Shown: in pieces, positions 50,945-57,997 of the stretch
Layout: the number at the start of each line of letters is the position of its first letter
Numbering within the stretch: the stretch's first letter is position 1
Assembly: GCA_022793095.1 (NCBI GenBank)
Contig: JAAWCD010000068.1
Coordinates: forward strand, 1-62,583
Direction of reading: 5' to 3'
From: Oscillospiraceae bacterium
GTDB taxonomy: Bacteria > Bacillota > Clostridia > Oscillospirales > Oscillospiraceae
DNA: 62,583 nucleotides
The notes under the pieces: model-generated
The model's input: only the letters and a program-made list of their open reading frames with translations
The model's database searches: none
Told to the model about the DNA's origin: nothing
Position numbers and translations under genes: made by a program

Positions 50945-52291
50945 TCACTGCTCCCTCAGCAAGCTCCGGGACCAGCGGCCGGTACGGAAATAGACAAGCT
51001 GCATGATGACCTGAAGGGCAGAGGCGGCAGGGGCGGCCAGGCCAATCTGGAACAAGGTGATTCCCGGAATCCGGCTGAAGAAGAACACCAGGGGGACCCG
51101 GACCAGGAACGTGGCGGTCAGGCCGTTGGCCATGGTGAAGGTGGTCCGGCCGCAGCCGGAGTAAAATCCGTTGAGGCAGAAGATAAAGCAGACCAGCAGC
51201 ACATCCAGGCTGTAGGTGTGCAGGTAAAGGGCTCCGTGGGCGATGACGGAGGCGTCGTCCGTAAACAGCCCCATGGCCAGCTTCGGAACCAGCTGGAGGG
51301 GCAGAAACAGCAGCAGCGACAGGGCCAGGGACGCGCCGGTGGCGATGAACGTGCCCTGTTTCGCCCGGTCCGGCAGGCCGGCCCCCATGTTCTGGGCGGT
51401 CAGCGCGGCCAGGGCGGAGGAAAAGGCGATGGGAATCAGCATGGCAAAGCCGATGATGCGCTCCACCACGCCCACCGCCGCCGACTCGTCCAGTCCGATG
51501 GCGTTGACGATGGCGGTGATGATGACGAAGGACAGGGTCACCAGCCCGTCCTGGAGGCAGATAGGCACCCCCAGCCTCAGCAGCTGCCTGACCCGTCCGG
51601 CCTGGATTCCGAAGGAGGAGGGCTGAAAGTCAAAGGGGAAATTGCCCTGCCGCAGCACCAGCAGGGAGAGCAGGAAGGAGACGGCCTGAGCGGCCACGGT
51701 GGCAATGGCCGCGCCTGCCGCGCCCAGTCCGAAGCCGCCCACCAGAATCAGGTCCCCGATGATGTTCAAAATGCAGGAAATGGCGATAAAGTACATGGGC
51801 CGCTTGGAATCCCCCAGCCCCCGGAGTATGCCGGACACGCTGTTGTAGCCGGTGATGAACACCGTGCCGCAGGCACAGATGAACAGATACTGCTGGGCGG
51901 GCTCCACCGCCTCTGCCGGAGTCTGCATCAGGGCTACCAGCCCGTTGGCGCTCAGGGCGATGACTGCGGTGAGGACCACCGCCACACCGCCAAACAGCGT
52001 GAACATATTGCCGATGGTGCGGCTGACCTCCCGCTCCTCCCCAGCGCCCTTGTACTGGCCGATGAGGATAGTGCCGCCGGTGGTCAGGCCGGTGATGACG
52101 CTTGTGACCATCTGCATCAGCTGGCTGGAGGTGTTCACCGCCGTGATGCCGGCGGGGCTGGAAAAACGGCCCACCACCATCATATCCACCGCGCCGTATA
52201 AAAACTGCAAAAAAGTCGCCGCCAAAAAGGGGACGGCAAAGCGAAACAGGGTCTTCGCCACGCTGCCCTGGGTCAAATCTGTCTGGTCCAT
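50945..52291 (-). CDS. MATE family multidrug efflux transporter
   Basis: The 448-residue protein has twelve membrane helices in two matching halves, each starting with a motif such as GSVAKTLFRFAVPFLAATFLQ and LLRLGVPICLQDGLV. MATE pumps export cationic drugs in exchange for Na+ or H+. ATG 52291 follows GAGGAGGCG. The gene is divergent from an MFS efflux gene, with back-to-back promoters. Its ~90-nt leader holds a hairpin (GGATAAG/CTTATCC) and a short out-of-frame ORF overlapping the start. Confidence 0.9.
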   Translation of the reverse strand: MDQTDLTQGSVAKTLFRFAVPFLAATFLQFLYGAVDMMVVGRFSSPAGITAVNTSSQLMQMVTSVITGLTTGGTILIGQYKGAGEEREVSRTIGNMFTLFGGVAVVLTAVIALSANGLVALMQTPAEAVEPAQQYLFICACGTVFITGYNSVSGILRGLGDSKRPMYFIAISCILNIIGDLILVGGFGLGAAGAAIATVAAQAVSFLLSLLVLRQGNFPFDFQPSSFGIQAGRVRQLLRLGVPICLQDGLVTLSFVIITAIVNAIGLDESAAVGVVERIIGFAMLIPIAFSSALAALTAQNMGAGLPDRAKQGTFIATGASLALSLLLFLPLQLVPKLAMGLFTDDASVIAHGALYLHTYSLDVLLVCFIFCLNGFYSGCGRTTFTMANGLTATFLVRVPLVFFFSRIPGITLFQIGLAAPAASALQVIMQLVYFRTGRWSRSLLREQ

Positions 52292-52388
52292 ATAAAACGC
52301 CTCCTCAGAAAAGAAAAACCGGATAAGGAAGCCGCACAAACGGCCATCTTATCCAGCAAACAAAAGTTGCCCTCCGATGATGGCTATT

Positions 52389-52417
52389 ATTGTAACAAAT
52401 TCGGCAAACGCTGTCAA
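52389..52417 (-). promoter_or_regulatory. Sigma-A promoter of the MATE gene
   Basis: On the minus strand: TTGACA, 17 nt, TACAAT. Confidence 0.85.
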
Positions 52418-52419
52418 GC

Positions 52420-52448
52420 TTGACATCTTCCCCGGATTTTGCTATGAT
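52420..52448 (+). promoter_or_regulatory. Sigma-A promoter of the MFS leader
   Basis: TTGACA, 17 nt, TATGAT. The -35 box is 2 bp from the divergent -35, giving the palindrome TGTCAAGCTTGACA. Confidence 0.88.
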
Positions 52449-52557
52449 GAAATAAATATTATAGTCCCCCAAGCTCACTGGGGCTTTGCCCCAGACCCCA
52501 CCGCCCTTTGAAACGGGCGGCCCTAAACGTTAATTCTTTTGGAAAGGAGGGCGCGTC

Positions 52558-52653
52558 ATGGCCTGGTGCAATGGCATTATTTACAAGCAAAAAGGCAATG
52601 TTTTGGCACTTGATGGGATTGGTGCGCCCTTTTTTGCCTCGTCAGAGACTTAA
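52558..52653 (+). CDS. 31-residue leader ORF upstream of the MFS pump
   Basis: An ATG with a perfect GGAAAGGAGG site opens a 31-codon frame (MAWCNGIIYKQKGNVL... ending FFASSET). It lies about 100 nt downstream of the consensus promoter, after two hairpins (CTGGGGC/GCCCCAG and CCGCCC/GGGCGG). Its stop is 5 nt before the 5' arm of a branched terminator, so a ribosome at its end would cover that arm. I infer a regulatory leader peptide of the kind found before ribosome-drug resistance genes. No family match was recognised. Confidence 0.5.
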   Translation: MAWCNGIIYKQKGNVLALDGIGAPFFASSET

Positions 52654-52657
52654 ACGC

Positions 52658-52750
52658 GCACCAACCTTGTTTCACTCCGCCCAAATCTCATGGGGCGGAG
52701 TGTGTTCCCTGAATCGGACGGGGAACATTGGAAAGGTTCGGTGCTTTTTT
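52658..52750 (+). promoter_or_regulatory. Three-way-junction terminator, probable attenuator
   Basis: GCACCAACCTT (52658-52668) pairs with AAGGTTCGGTGC (52733-52744, one bulge), followed by TTTTTT and then the MFS ATG. Inside are CACTCCGCCC/GGGCGGAGTG (52673-52702) and GTTCCC/GGGAAC (52704-52726). The only ribosome-binding site (GGAAAGG, 52730-52736) overlaps the 3' arm. Confidence 0.65.
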
Positions 52751-52751
52751 C

Positions 52752-53870
52752 ATGCCTAAATTTCATATCAAAGGCCAGATTGCACGCCTGCTGGGGCTGG
52801 AATGGTTCAACGCCTTCCAGCTGGGCGGCAGTCTCTGGGTCCTTCTCTTGGCCGCCCGGGGCTTCTCCCTGGCGGAAATCGGCCTGGCGGAGGGCTTTTT
52901 CCACCTGGTCAGCCTGTGCTGCGAGGTGCCAAGCGGACTGCTGGCCGATGTGCTGGGCCGTCGGAAAACCCTGCTGGCCAGCCAAACCGCCTTCGGGCTT
53001 TCCGCCCTGATGATGCTGGCCTCCCAATCCCTGCTGGGGGTCTGTCTTGCCTTGGGGCTGGACGCCCTGGGCTTCAACCTCTCCTCCGGCACACGGGAGG
53101 CCCTGACCTACGACTCCCTGGTCCAGCACGGGCTGGAGGAGCGCTATCTCCGGCTGTCTTCCGTTCAGACAATTTGCTACCGGCTGGGCGCGGCGGCGGC
53201 CATGCTGTGCGCCGGCTGGGCGCTGTCCGCCGGACACCGGATTTGCTACTCGGTGGACGTGGCGGGCGCTGTGGTCTGCTTTTTGCTGGCCTGGGGCTTG
53301 GCAGAGCCGGAGGTGACGGAAAACCAGCAAAACCGGGCTTCCCTCACCCTGGGACAGCTGCCGGGCCTGCTGCTGGACTACATCCGGACCGCGGTCCGCT
53401 TCCTCAAGGAGCACCCGCCGCTGTGCGTGCGGATGCTGGGGTCGTCGCTGGCGGGGAGCGTGGCCACCCTGATGACCTTCTTTCTTCAGGAGGGACTGCC
53501 CGCCGCGGGCGCTCCGGCGGCCATTCTGGGCTTGCTGCTGGTGGCGATGCAGCTGGGCCGGGTGGCCGGGGCCTGGCTGGGGGCGCGGCTGGGGAAGCTG
53601 CCCTACCGCCTCACCTTCTGGATTTGCACTGTTGGAACGGTGGTGAGCGCCCTGATTTGCGCTCTGCCCTCGACCGCGGCGCGGACCATGGGCGGGGTGT
53701 TGATTGGACTATTTGACGAATCCCTGTTCCTGGTCACAGACGCCCGGCTGAATGAGGAATTTCCCTCAGACCAGCGCGCGACGCTGGTTTCCATTGAATC
53801 CCTGCTGTTCAGCGTGGTGATGATTGGAATGTCGCCGCTGCTGGGGCGGCTGACGCAGCTTGTGTTTTGA
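52752..53870 (+). CDS. Major facilitator superfamily efflux transporter
   Basis: The 372-residue protein has about eleven to twelve helices with MFS-style loops (GLLADVLGRRKTLLASQ between helices 2 and 3; GSSLAGSVATLMTFFLQEG in the second half). A DHA-type drug exporter is likely. ATG 52752 follows the T run of the attenuator; an upstream in-frame TTG at 52728 lies inside the hairpin. It is divergent from the MATE gene. Confidence 0.85.
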   Translation: MPKFHIKGQIARLLGLEWFNAFQLGGSLWVLLLAARGFSLAEIGLAEGFFHLVSLCCEVPSGLLADVLGRRKTLLASQTAFGLSALMMLASQSLLGVCLALGLDALGFNLSSGTREALTYDSLVQHGLEERYLRLSSVQTICYRLGAAAAMLCAGWALSAGHRICYSVDVAGAVVCFLLAWGLAEPEVTENQQNRASLTLGQLPGLLLDYIRTAVRFLKEHPPLCVRMLGSSLAGSVATLMTFFLQEGLPAAGAPAAILGLLLVAMQLGRVAGAWLGARLGKLPYRLTFWICTVGTVVSALICALPSTAARTMGGVLIGLFDESLFLVTDARLNEEFPSDQRATLVSIESLLFSVVMIGMSPLLGRLTQLVF

Positions 53871-53875
53871 AATAC

Positions 53876-53921
53876 AGCTTAAAGTTCTTTTTGCTTCTTT
53901 TTCTTTCAAGAAAAAGAAGAG
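53876..53921 (+). repeat. Dyad repeat half-unit after the MFS gene
   Basis: ACAGCTTAAAGTTCTTTTTG then CTTCTTTTTCTTTCAAGAAA.... It is in the orientation of a 3' half for the convergent hydA. Confidence 0.8.
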
Positions 53922-53957
53922 AAAATCCGCCGCCTACAGCAGGCAAGCTGAAAATGG

Positions 53958-53986
53958 AAAGGACCGCCCATCTGGGCGGTCCTTTT
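53958..53986. terminator. Bidirectional terminator between MFS and hydA
   Basis: AAAGGACCGCCC/GGGCGGTCCTTTT with ATCT loop; A run on one side and T run on the other. Confidence 0.9.
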
Positions 53987-53995
53987 CACTTGGAT

Positions 53996-55747
53996 TTATT
54001 TCAGATTGGAGAAATCATAGGGCTTGGGCCGCGCTTTGTAATGGGTGTGGAGCAGCTCATGGGACTTGTGGGACAGCGGCGCGCCGAAGAACTCCTCGTA
54101 AACCGTCTTGATCTCCGGATTCTCATGGGACTTCCGGAGAGGCAGGCTCTGGTCCAGCTTGTACAGGGATTCAATACGCTTGCGGCGCACCTCATGGCTG
54201 GTGCCGATGGGCTGCCCGCCGCCGCCGATGCAGCCGCCGGGACAGGCCATGATCTCAATGAAGGTGTAGGGAGAGGTTCCCTCCTCCACCTGCTTCATGA
54301 GAATATCCGCGTTCTTCAGGCCGTTGGACACCGCGACCTTGATTTCCGTGCCGTCCAGGTCGATGGTGGCCTCACGGATGTCGCAGATCTCACCCCGGAC
54401 CGGCTCGAATTCCAGACGGGGCAGGGTCTTGCCCGTATACACCTCGTAAGCGGTGCGGAGGGCCGCCTCCATCACGCCGCCGGTAGCGCCGAAAATCGCG
54501 CCCGCGCCGGAGCCAATCCCCAGCGGGGAATCAAATTCCGCATCCGGCAGCTCGTCAAAGTGTATGCCCACGTAGCGAATCAACTTGGCAAACTCGCGGG
54601 TGGTCAGCACAATGTCCACATCCTGATAGCCGTCCCGGCCCATCTCCGGCCGCTGGGCCTCATATTTCTTTGCCACGCAGGGCATGATGGAAACGGACAC
54701 AATATCCTTCGGGTCCCAGCCCATCTTCTCGGCGTAATAGGTCTTGACCACCGCACCGAACATGGCCTGCGGAGACTTGGCGGAGGACAGGTGCTCCAGC
54801 ACAGCGGGATGATGCTTCTCCGCGAAGTTCACCCAGCCGGGCGAACAGGAGGTAATCATCGGCAGCTTGCCGCCGTTTTTGATGCGGTCCAGCAGCTCGC
54901 TGCCCTCCTCCATGATGGTCAGGTCGGCGGAGAAGTTGGTGTCAAACACCTTGTCAAAGCCCATCATCTTCAGGGCGGAAACCATCTTGCCCGTGACAAT
55001 GGCGCCTTCCGGCAGGCCGAATTCGTCGCCCAGGGCCACCCGGACCGAGGGAGCCACCTGAACAATGGTGTGCTTGTTGGGATTGTGGAGGGCCTTCCAG
55101 ATCTCGCCGGTGTGGTCCCGCTCCACAATGGCGCCCACCGGGCAGATGAGGGAGCACTGACCGCACAGCACGCAGTCCGTGGTCTCCAGGGGGTCGTCAA
55201 AGGCGGAGGACACCTTGAAGTCCCCGGACCGGCGGGAGTAAGTCAGGGCGGAAACGCCCTGATACTCGGCGCAGGCCTTCACGCACCGGCCGCACTTGAC
55301 ACATTTGGCCGGGTCGTGGACAATGGCAGCGCTGGTCACGGTGACGGGCTCCTTGCTGGACAGGTCCTCCAGCTCCGGCTTGAGCAGGTTAAACCGGCGG
55401 CAGAGATTCTGAAGGTCACAGCAGCCGTTTCGGGCGCAGACCAGGCACTCGGTCTTATGATCGGCCAGAATCAGCTCCAGAATACCAATCTGAGCGTCGT
55501 AGACCTTCTTGGTCTCCGTCCAAACCTCCATGCCCTCCCATACCTGGGTGGAGCAGGCGGCCAGCAGCTTGGAGTTGCCGGACACCTCCACCGAGCACAT
55601 ACGGCAGTGGGCCTTGATGGTCTGGTCGGGGTGGTAGCACAGATGGGGGATGTCGATGTGCAGCATGCGGGCGGCCTCGATGATATGGGTGCCCTTGGGC
55701 ACGGCAATGGGAAGGCCGTTGATTTTCACGTTTACCAATTCACTCAT
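53996..55747 (-). CDS. hydA: [FeFe] hydrogenase catalytic subunit HydA
   Basis: The 583-residue protein has, in order, an N-terminal [2Fe-2S] domain (Cys37, 48, 51, 65), a His-Cys3 cluster region (His97, Cys101, 104, 110), two ferredoxin clusters (Cys149, 152, 155, 159 and Cys192, 195, 198, 202), and the H-cluster domain with TSCSPGW (299-305), MPCVAKKYEA (355-364) and MACPGGCIGGGGQP (500-513). It makes or consumes H2 in the cytoplasm. It is the last gene of hydCBA. Confidence 0.95.
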   Translation of the reverse strand: MSELVNVKINGLPIAVPKGTHIIEAARMLHIDIPHLCYHPDQTIKAHCRMCSVEVSGNSKLLAACSTQVWEGMEVWTETKKVYDAQIGILELILADHKTECLVCARNGCCDLQNLCRRFNLLKPELEDLSSKEPVTVTSAAIVHDPAKCVKCGRCVKACAEYQGVSALTYSRRSGDFKVSSAFDDPLETTDCVLCGQCSLICPVGAIVERDHTGEIWKALHNPNKHTIVQVAPSVRVALGDEFGLPEGAIVTGKMVSALKMMGFDKVFDTNFSADLTIMEEGSELLDRIKNGGKLPMITSCSPGWVNFAEKHHPAVLEHLSSAKSPQAMFGAVVKTYYAEKMGWDPKDIVSVSIMPCVAKKYEAQRPEMGRDGYQDVDIVLTTREFAKLIRYVGIHFDELPDAEFDSPLGIGSGAGAIFGATGGVMEAALRTAYEVYTGKTLPRLEFEPVRGEICDIREATIDLDGTEIKVAVSNGLKNADILMKQVEEGTSPYTFIEIMACPGGCIGGGGQPIGTSHEVRRKRIESLYKLDQSLPLRKSHENPEIKTVYEEFFGAPLSHKSHELLHTHYKARPKPYDFSNLK

Positions 55748-55763
55748 CTTCGGTCACCTCCTG

Positions 55764-57005
55764 TTAGGACTTGATGGCAAAGGCTTCGGGGAACTTCTTC
55801 AGCGCGGTGAGCAGGGCGGACTGGGCCGAGGTGCCCAGGCCGCACAGGGACGCCTGAGTCATGATGTCGGCGTACTTCTTCAGCTTCTCCATATCCGTTT
55901 CCGTGTGGGTGCCCTCGGCCACCCGGTCCAGAATCAGCTTGATATGGCGGTTGCCCTCCCGGCAGGGGGTGCACTGGCCGCAGGACTCGTGGCAGAAGAA
56001 CTCCTGAGTCATCCGCAGGAAGTCGATCACAGAGGTGCGGTCGTCGATGACCAGCACCGCGCCGGAGCCGATGGGGGTGAGATCCGCTTTCCGCATGTCG
56101 CCGTAAGTATACAGGGTGTCCAGCTGGTCAGGGGTGGCAATCTTGCCGGAGGCGCCGCCCAGCTGCACCAGACGGATCTCATGGCCGTCCAGCACGCCGC
56201 CGGCCAGGTCAATCAGATCCCGGATGGTGACGCCGAAAGGCACCTCAAACACGCCGGGGTGCTTCACGTTGCCGCCCACGGAAACCATCTTGGTGCCCGG
56301 ACATTCAGGGGTGCCCTGGGACTTGTAGAAGCCCTCGCCGTCCATCACCAGGCCCGGCACGATGGAGTAGGACTCCACGTTGTTGACGCAGGTGGGCAGA
56401 TAAAAGAGGCCGTTCTGCTTCATGAAGGGGGGCTTCATTCTGGGCCGGCCGGACTTGCCTTCGATGGACTCCACCAGAGCCGTGCCCTCGCCGCAGACGT
56501 AGGCTCCCGCACCGGAGTAGAGATGAATCCGGTAGTTGAAGCCTTCCTTCCCCTGAATATTGTCTCCCAGGTAGCCCGCCTTCTCACACTGGTCAATGGC
56601 GGAGAGGAGCAGGGGACGCAGGTGCTTGTACTCCTCCCGGAGGTAGATGTACCCGTCCTGAGCGCCCACGGTGTAGCCGCAGATAATCATGCCCTCCAGC
56701 ATCTGGAAAGGGTCGTGAGAGATGATGTTCCGGTCCTTAAAGGTGCAGGGCTCGCCCTCGTCGGCGTTGCAGACGTTGACCTTATGCTCACCCTTGACGG
56801 CCCGGGCCTGGTCCCACTTTTTGCCCATGGGGTAAGCCGCGCCGCCCCGGCCCTGAACGTCGGCCTCGGTGAGCCGGGCCACGATGTCAAAGCCGTCCAG
56901 CACCCGCTTCAGCGCGGAGAAGCCGCCGATGGATTCATAAGAGGCCAGGGAGGTGGGGTCGTATTTGTCCCAGTTCCGGGAGATGAAAGAAACTGTTTTC
57001 GCCAT
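55764..57005 (-). CDS. hydB: Hydrogenase flavin subunit HydB (NuoF-like), compact form
   Basis: The 413-residue protein has the FMN/NADH fold of NuoF (GRGGAAYPMGKKW near residue 52, CNADEGEPCTFKDR, GAGAYVCGEGTALVESIEG) and ends shortly after ESCGQCTPCREGN with its [4Fe-4S]. It lacks both the N-terminal thioredoxin-like [2Fe-2S] extension and the C-terminal 2x[4Fe-4S] extension of the ~600-residue HydB of bifurcating enzymes. It passes electrons between NAD(H) and HydA. Confidence 0.92.
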   Translation of the reverse strand: MAKTVSFISRNWDKYDPTSLASYESIGGFSALKRVLDGFDIVARLTEADVQGRGGAAYPMGKKWDQARAVKGEHKVNVCNADEGEPCTFKDRNIISHDPFQMLEGMIICGYTVGAQDGYIYLREEYKHLRPLLLSAIDQCEKAGYLGDNIQGKEGFNYRIHLYSGAGAYVCGEGTALVESIEGKSGRPRMKPPFMKQNGLFYLPTCVNNVESYSIVPGLVMDGEGFYKSQGTPECPGTKMVSVGGNVKHPGVFEVPFGVTIRDLIDLAGGVLDGHEIRLVQLGGASGKIATPDQLDTLYTYGDMRKADLTPIGSGAVLVIDDRTSVIDFLRMTQEFFCHESCGQCTPCREGNRHIKLILDRVAEGTHTETDMEKLKKYADIMTQASLCGLGTSAQSALLTALKKFPEAFAIKS

Positions 57006-57019
57006 TTTCCGTTCCCTCC

Positions 57020-57520
57020 TTAGTCCAAGCTGTTGAGCATGTCGATGACGCGCTCACGGGTGGTGAGATGGCCGAACACCCTGCCGTTGACCCGCGCGGC
57101 GGGAGCCATATCGCAGGCGCCGAAGCAGGGCACCTTCTCCAGGGTGAACTTATGGTCGTAAGTGACCTCGTTCAGGTCGATGTTGAGGATATCCCGCAGC
57201 ATGGCGTACAGGTTGCCGCTGTCGTTGACCCGGCAGACGACGCTGTCGCAGATCTGAATGGGATACTTGGCTCTGGGAGCGGTGTACAGGCTGGAGTAGA
57301 AGGACAGCACATCCCAAATCTGGGTGAGCTTGAGGTCCAGCTGTTCGGCCAGATAGAACGCCACCGGTTTGGGGATGTAGTGGAGCTCGATTTCATCCTG
57401 AATATCCAGCAGGATGCCCACCAGCTGGGTGGAGTCGTGGTCGTGCTTGGCGATAACCCGGTCAGCCAGCTGAGCCAGCTCCAGAGTCATGGCCTCGTCT
57501 ACTTCGACAAAGGGCTTCAT
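57020..57520 (-). CDS. hydC: Hydrogenase [2Fe-2S] subunit HydC (NuoE-like)
   Basis: The 166-residue protein is NuoE-like with the [2Fe-2S] ligands Cys91, Cys96, Cys132 and Cys136 (CDSVVC and CFGAC), preceded by helices with LSFYSSLYTAPRAKYPI. It is the first gene of the hydCBA set; the intergenic gaps are 14-16 nt. AGGAGGT precedes the start. Confidence 0.92.
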   Translation of the reverse strand: MKPFVEVDEAMTLELAQLADRVIAKHDHDSTQLVGILLDIQDEIELHYIPKPVAFYLAEQLDLKLTQIWDVLSFYSSLYTAPRAKYPIQICDSVVCRVNDSGNLYAMLRDILNIDLNEVTYDHKFTLEKVPCFGACDMAPAARVNGRVFGHLTTRERVIDMLNSLD

Positions 57521-57538
57521 GAAGTGACCTCCTTAGAT

Positions 57539-57709
57539 GTTAGAAGCTGTATTCACAATCGGGGGATGGCGGCTGAGCACAGGATTTTGCTGCCAGACAA
57601 GACAATTTTTCGCCGGAATCCTTGGTGGATTCCAAGGAAAATTGGCGCCGTATGGTGGCGAAAGACAAGCTCAGACGCCCTTCAACGGTTGTGAATATAG
57701 CTTCTTAGT
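57539..57709. repeat. MITE-like element, ~170 bp, in the hydCBA leader
   Basis: TTAGAAGCTGTATTCACAA and the inverse of TAAGAAGCTATATTCACAA (17 of 19 match) bound it. The core GACAAGACAATTTTTCGCC followed by GGAATCC recalls the GGCAAGG-AAAA-GCAGG-ATACTG core of the others. It lies 18 nt upstream of the hydC start. From 57710 to 57854 I see nothing. Confidence 0.75.
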
Positions 57710-57854
57710 GTCCGGGGACCGGAGAACCAATCCATGCACGAAATTGCTTCCCAGATGCTCCCGCGCGTTTTCCGCCGCCGGAGAGAGGTTATCCCCTTCT
57801 GCAGGGGCCGCCAAAATGTGCCGAAACCAGGGCGGCGAACAAACGATTACTTTT

Positions 57855-57882
57855 ATGATATCATTTTACAGAAGAATGTCCA
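57855..57882 (-). promoter_or_regulatory. Candidate hydCBA promoter
   Basis: On the minus strand: TGGACA, 16 nt, TATCAT. It would give a leader of about 330 nt that contains the MITE-like element. Confidence 0.4.
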
Positions 57883-57891
57883 GTATTTTTT

Positions 57892-57922
57892 TGAATAAAA
57901 GTATTCCTTTTTCGGAATACTT
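57892..57922 (+). promoter_or_regulatory. Candidate forespore (sigma-G type) promoter of the ger operon
   Basis: TGAATA, 18 nt, AATACTT, near the TGAATA / CATACTA consensus. It overlaps the palindrome AAAAGTATTCC/GGAATACTTTT (57897-57924). Confidence 0.4.
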
Positions 57923-57997
57923 TTGATGAAAACGTTATCATATGGTTAAATTTCTGACAAACGGCCCTGAAAAGGCGCCGGGGACGGACGGGAGGCG

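Noticed and set aside
50915-52201. 428-codon plus-strand frame opposite the MATE gene
   Set aside because: An antisense shadow, Gln/His/Gly-rich with no hydrophobic or family pattern.
53867-55774. 635-codon plus-strand frame opposite hydA
   Set aside because: It is antisense to hydA, whose cluster and H-cluster motifs prove the minus strand codes. The frame is open because of the GC-rich codon pattern.
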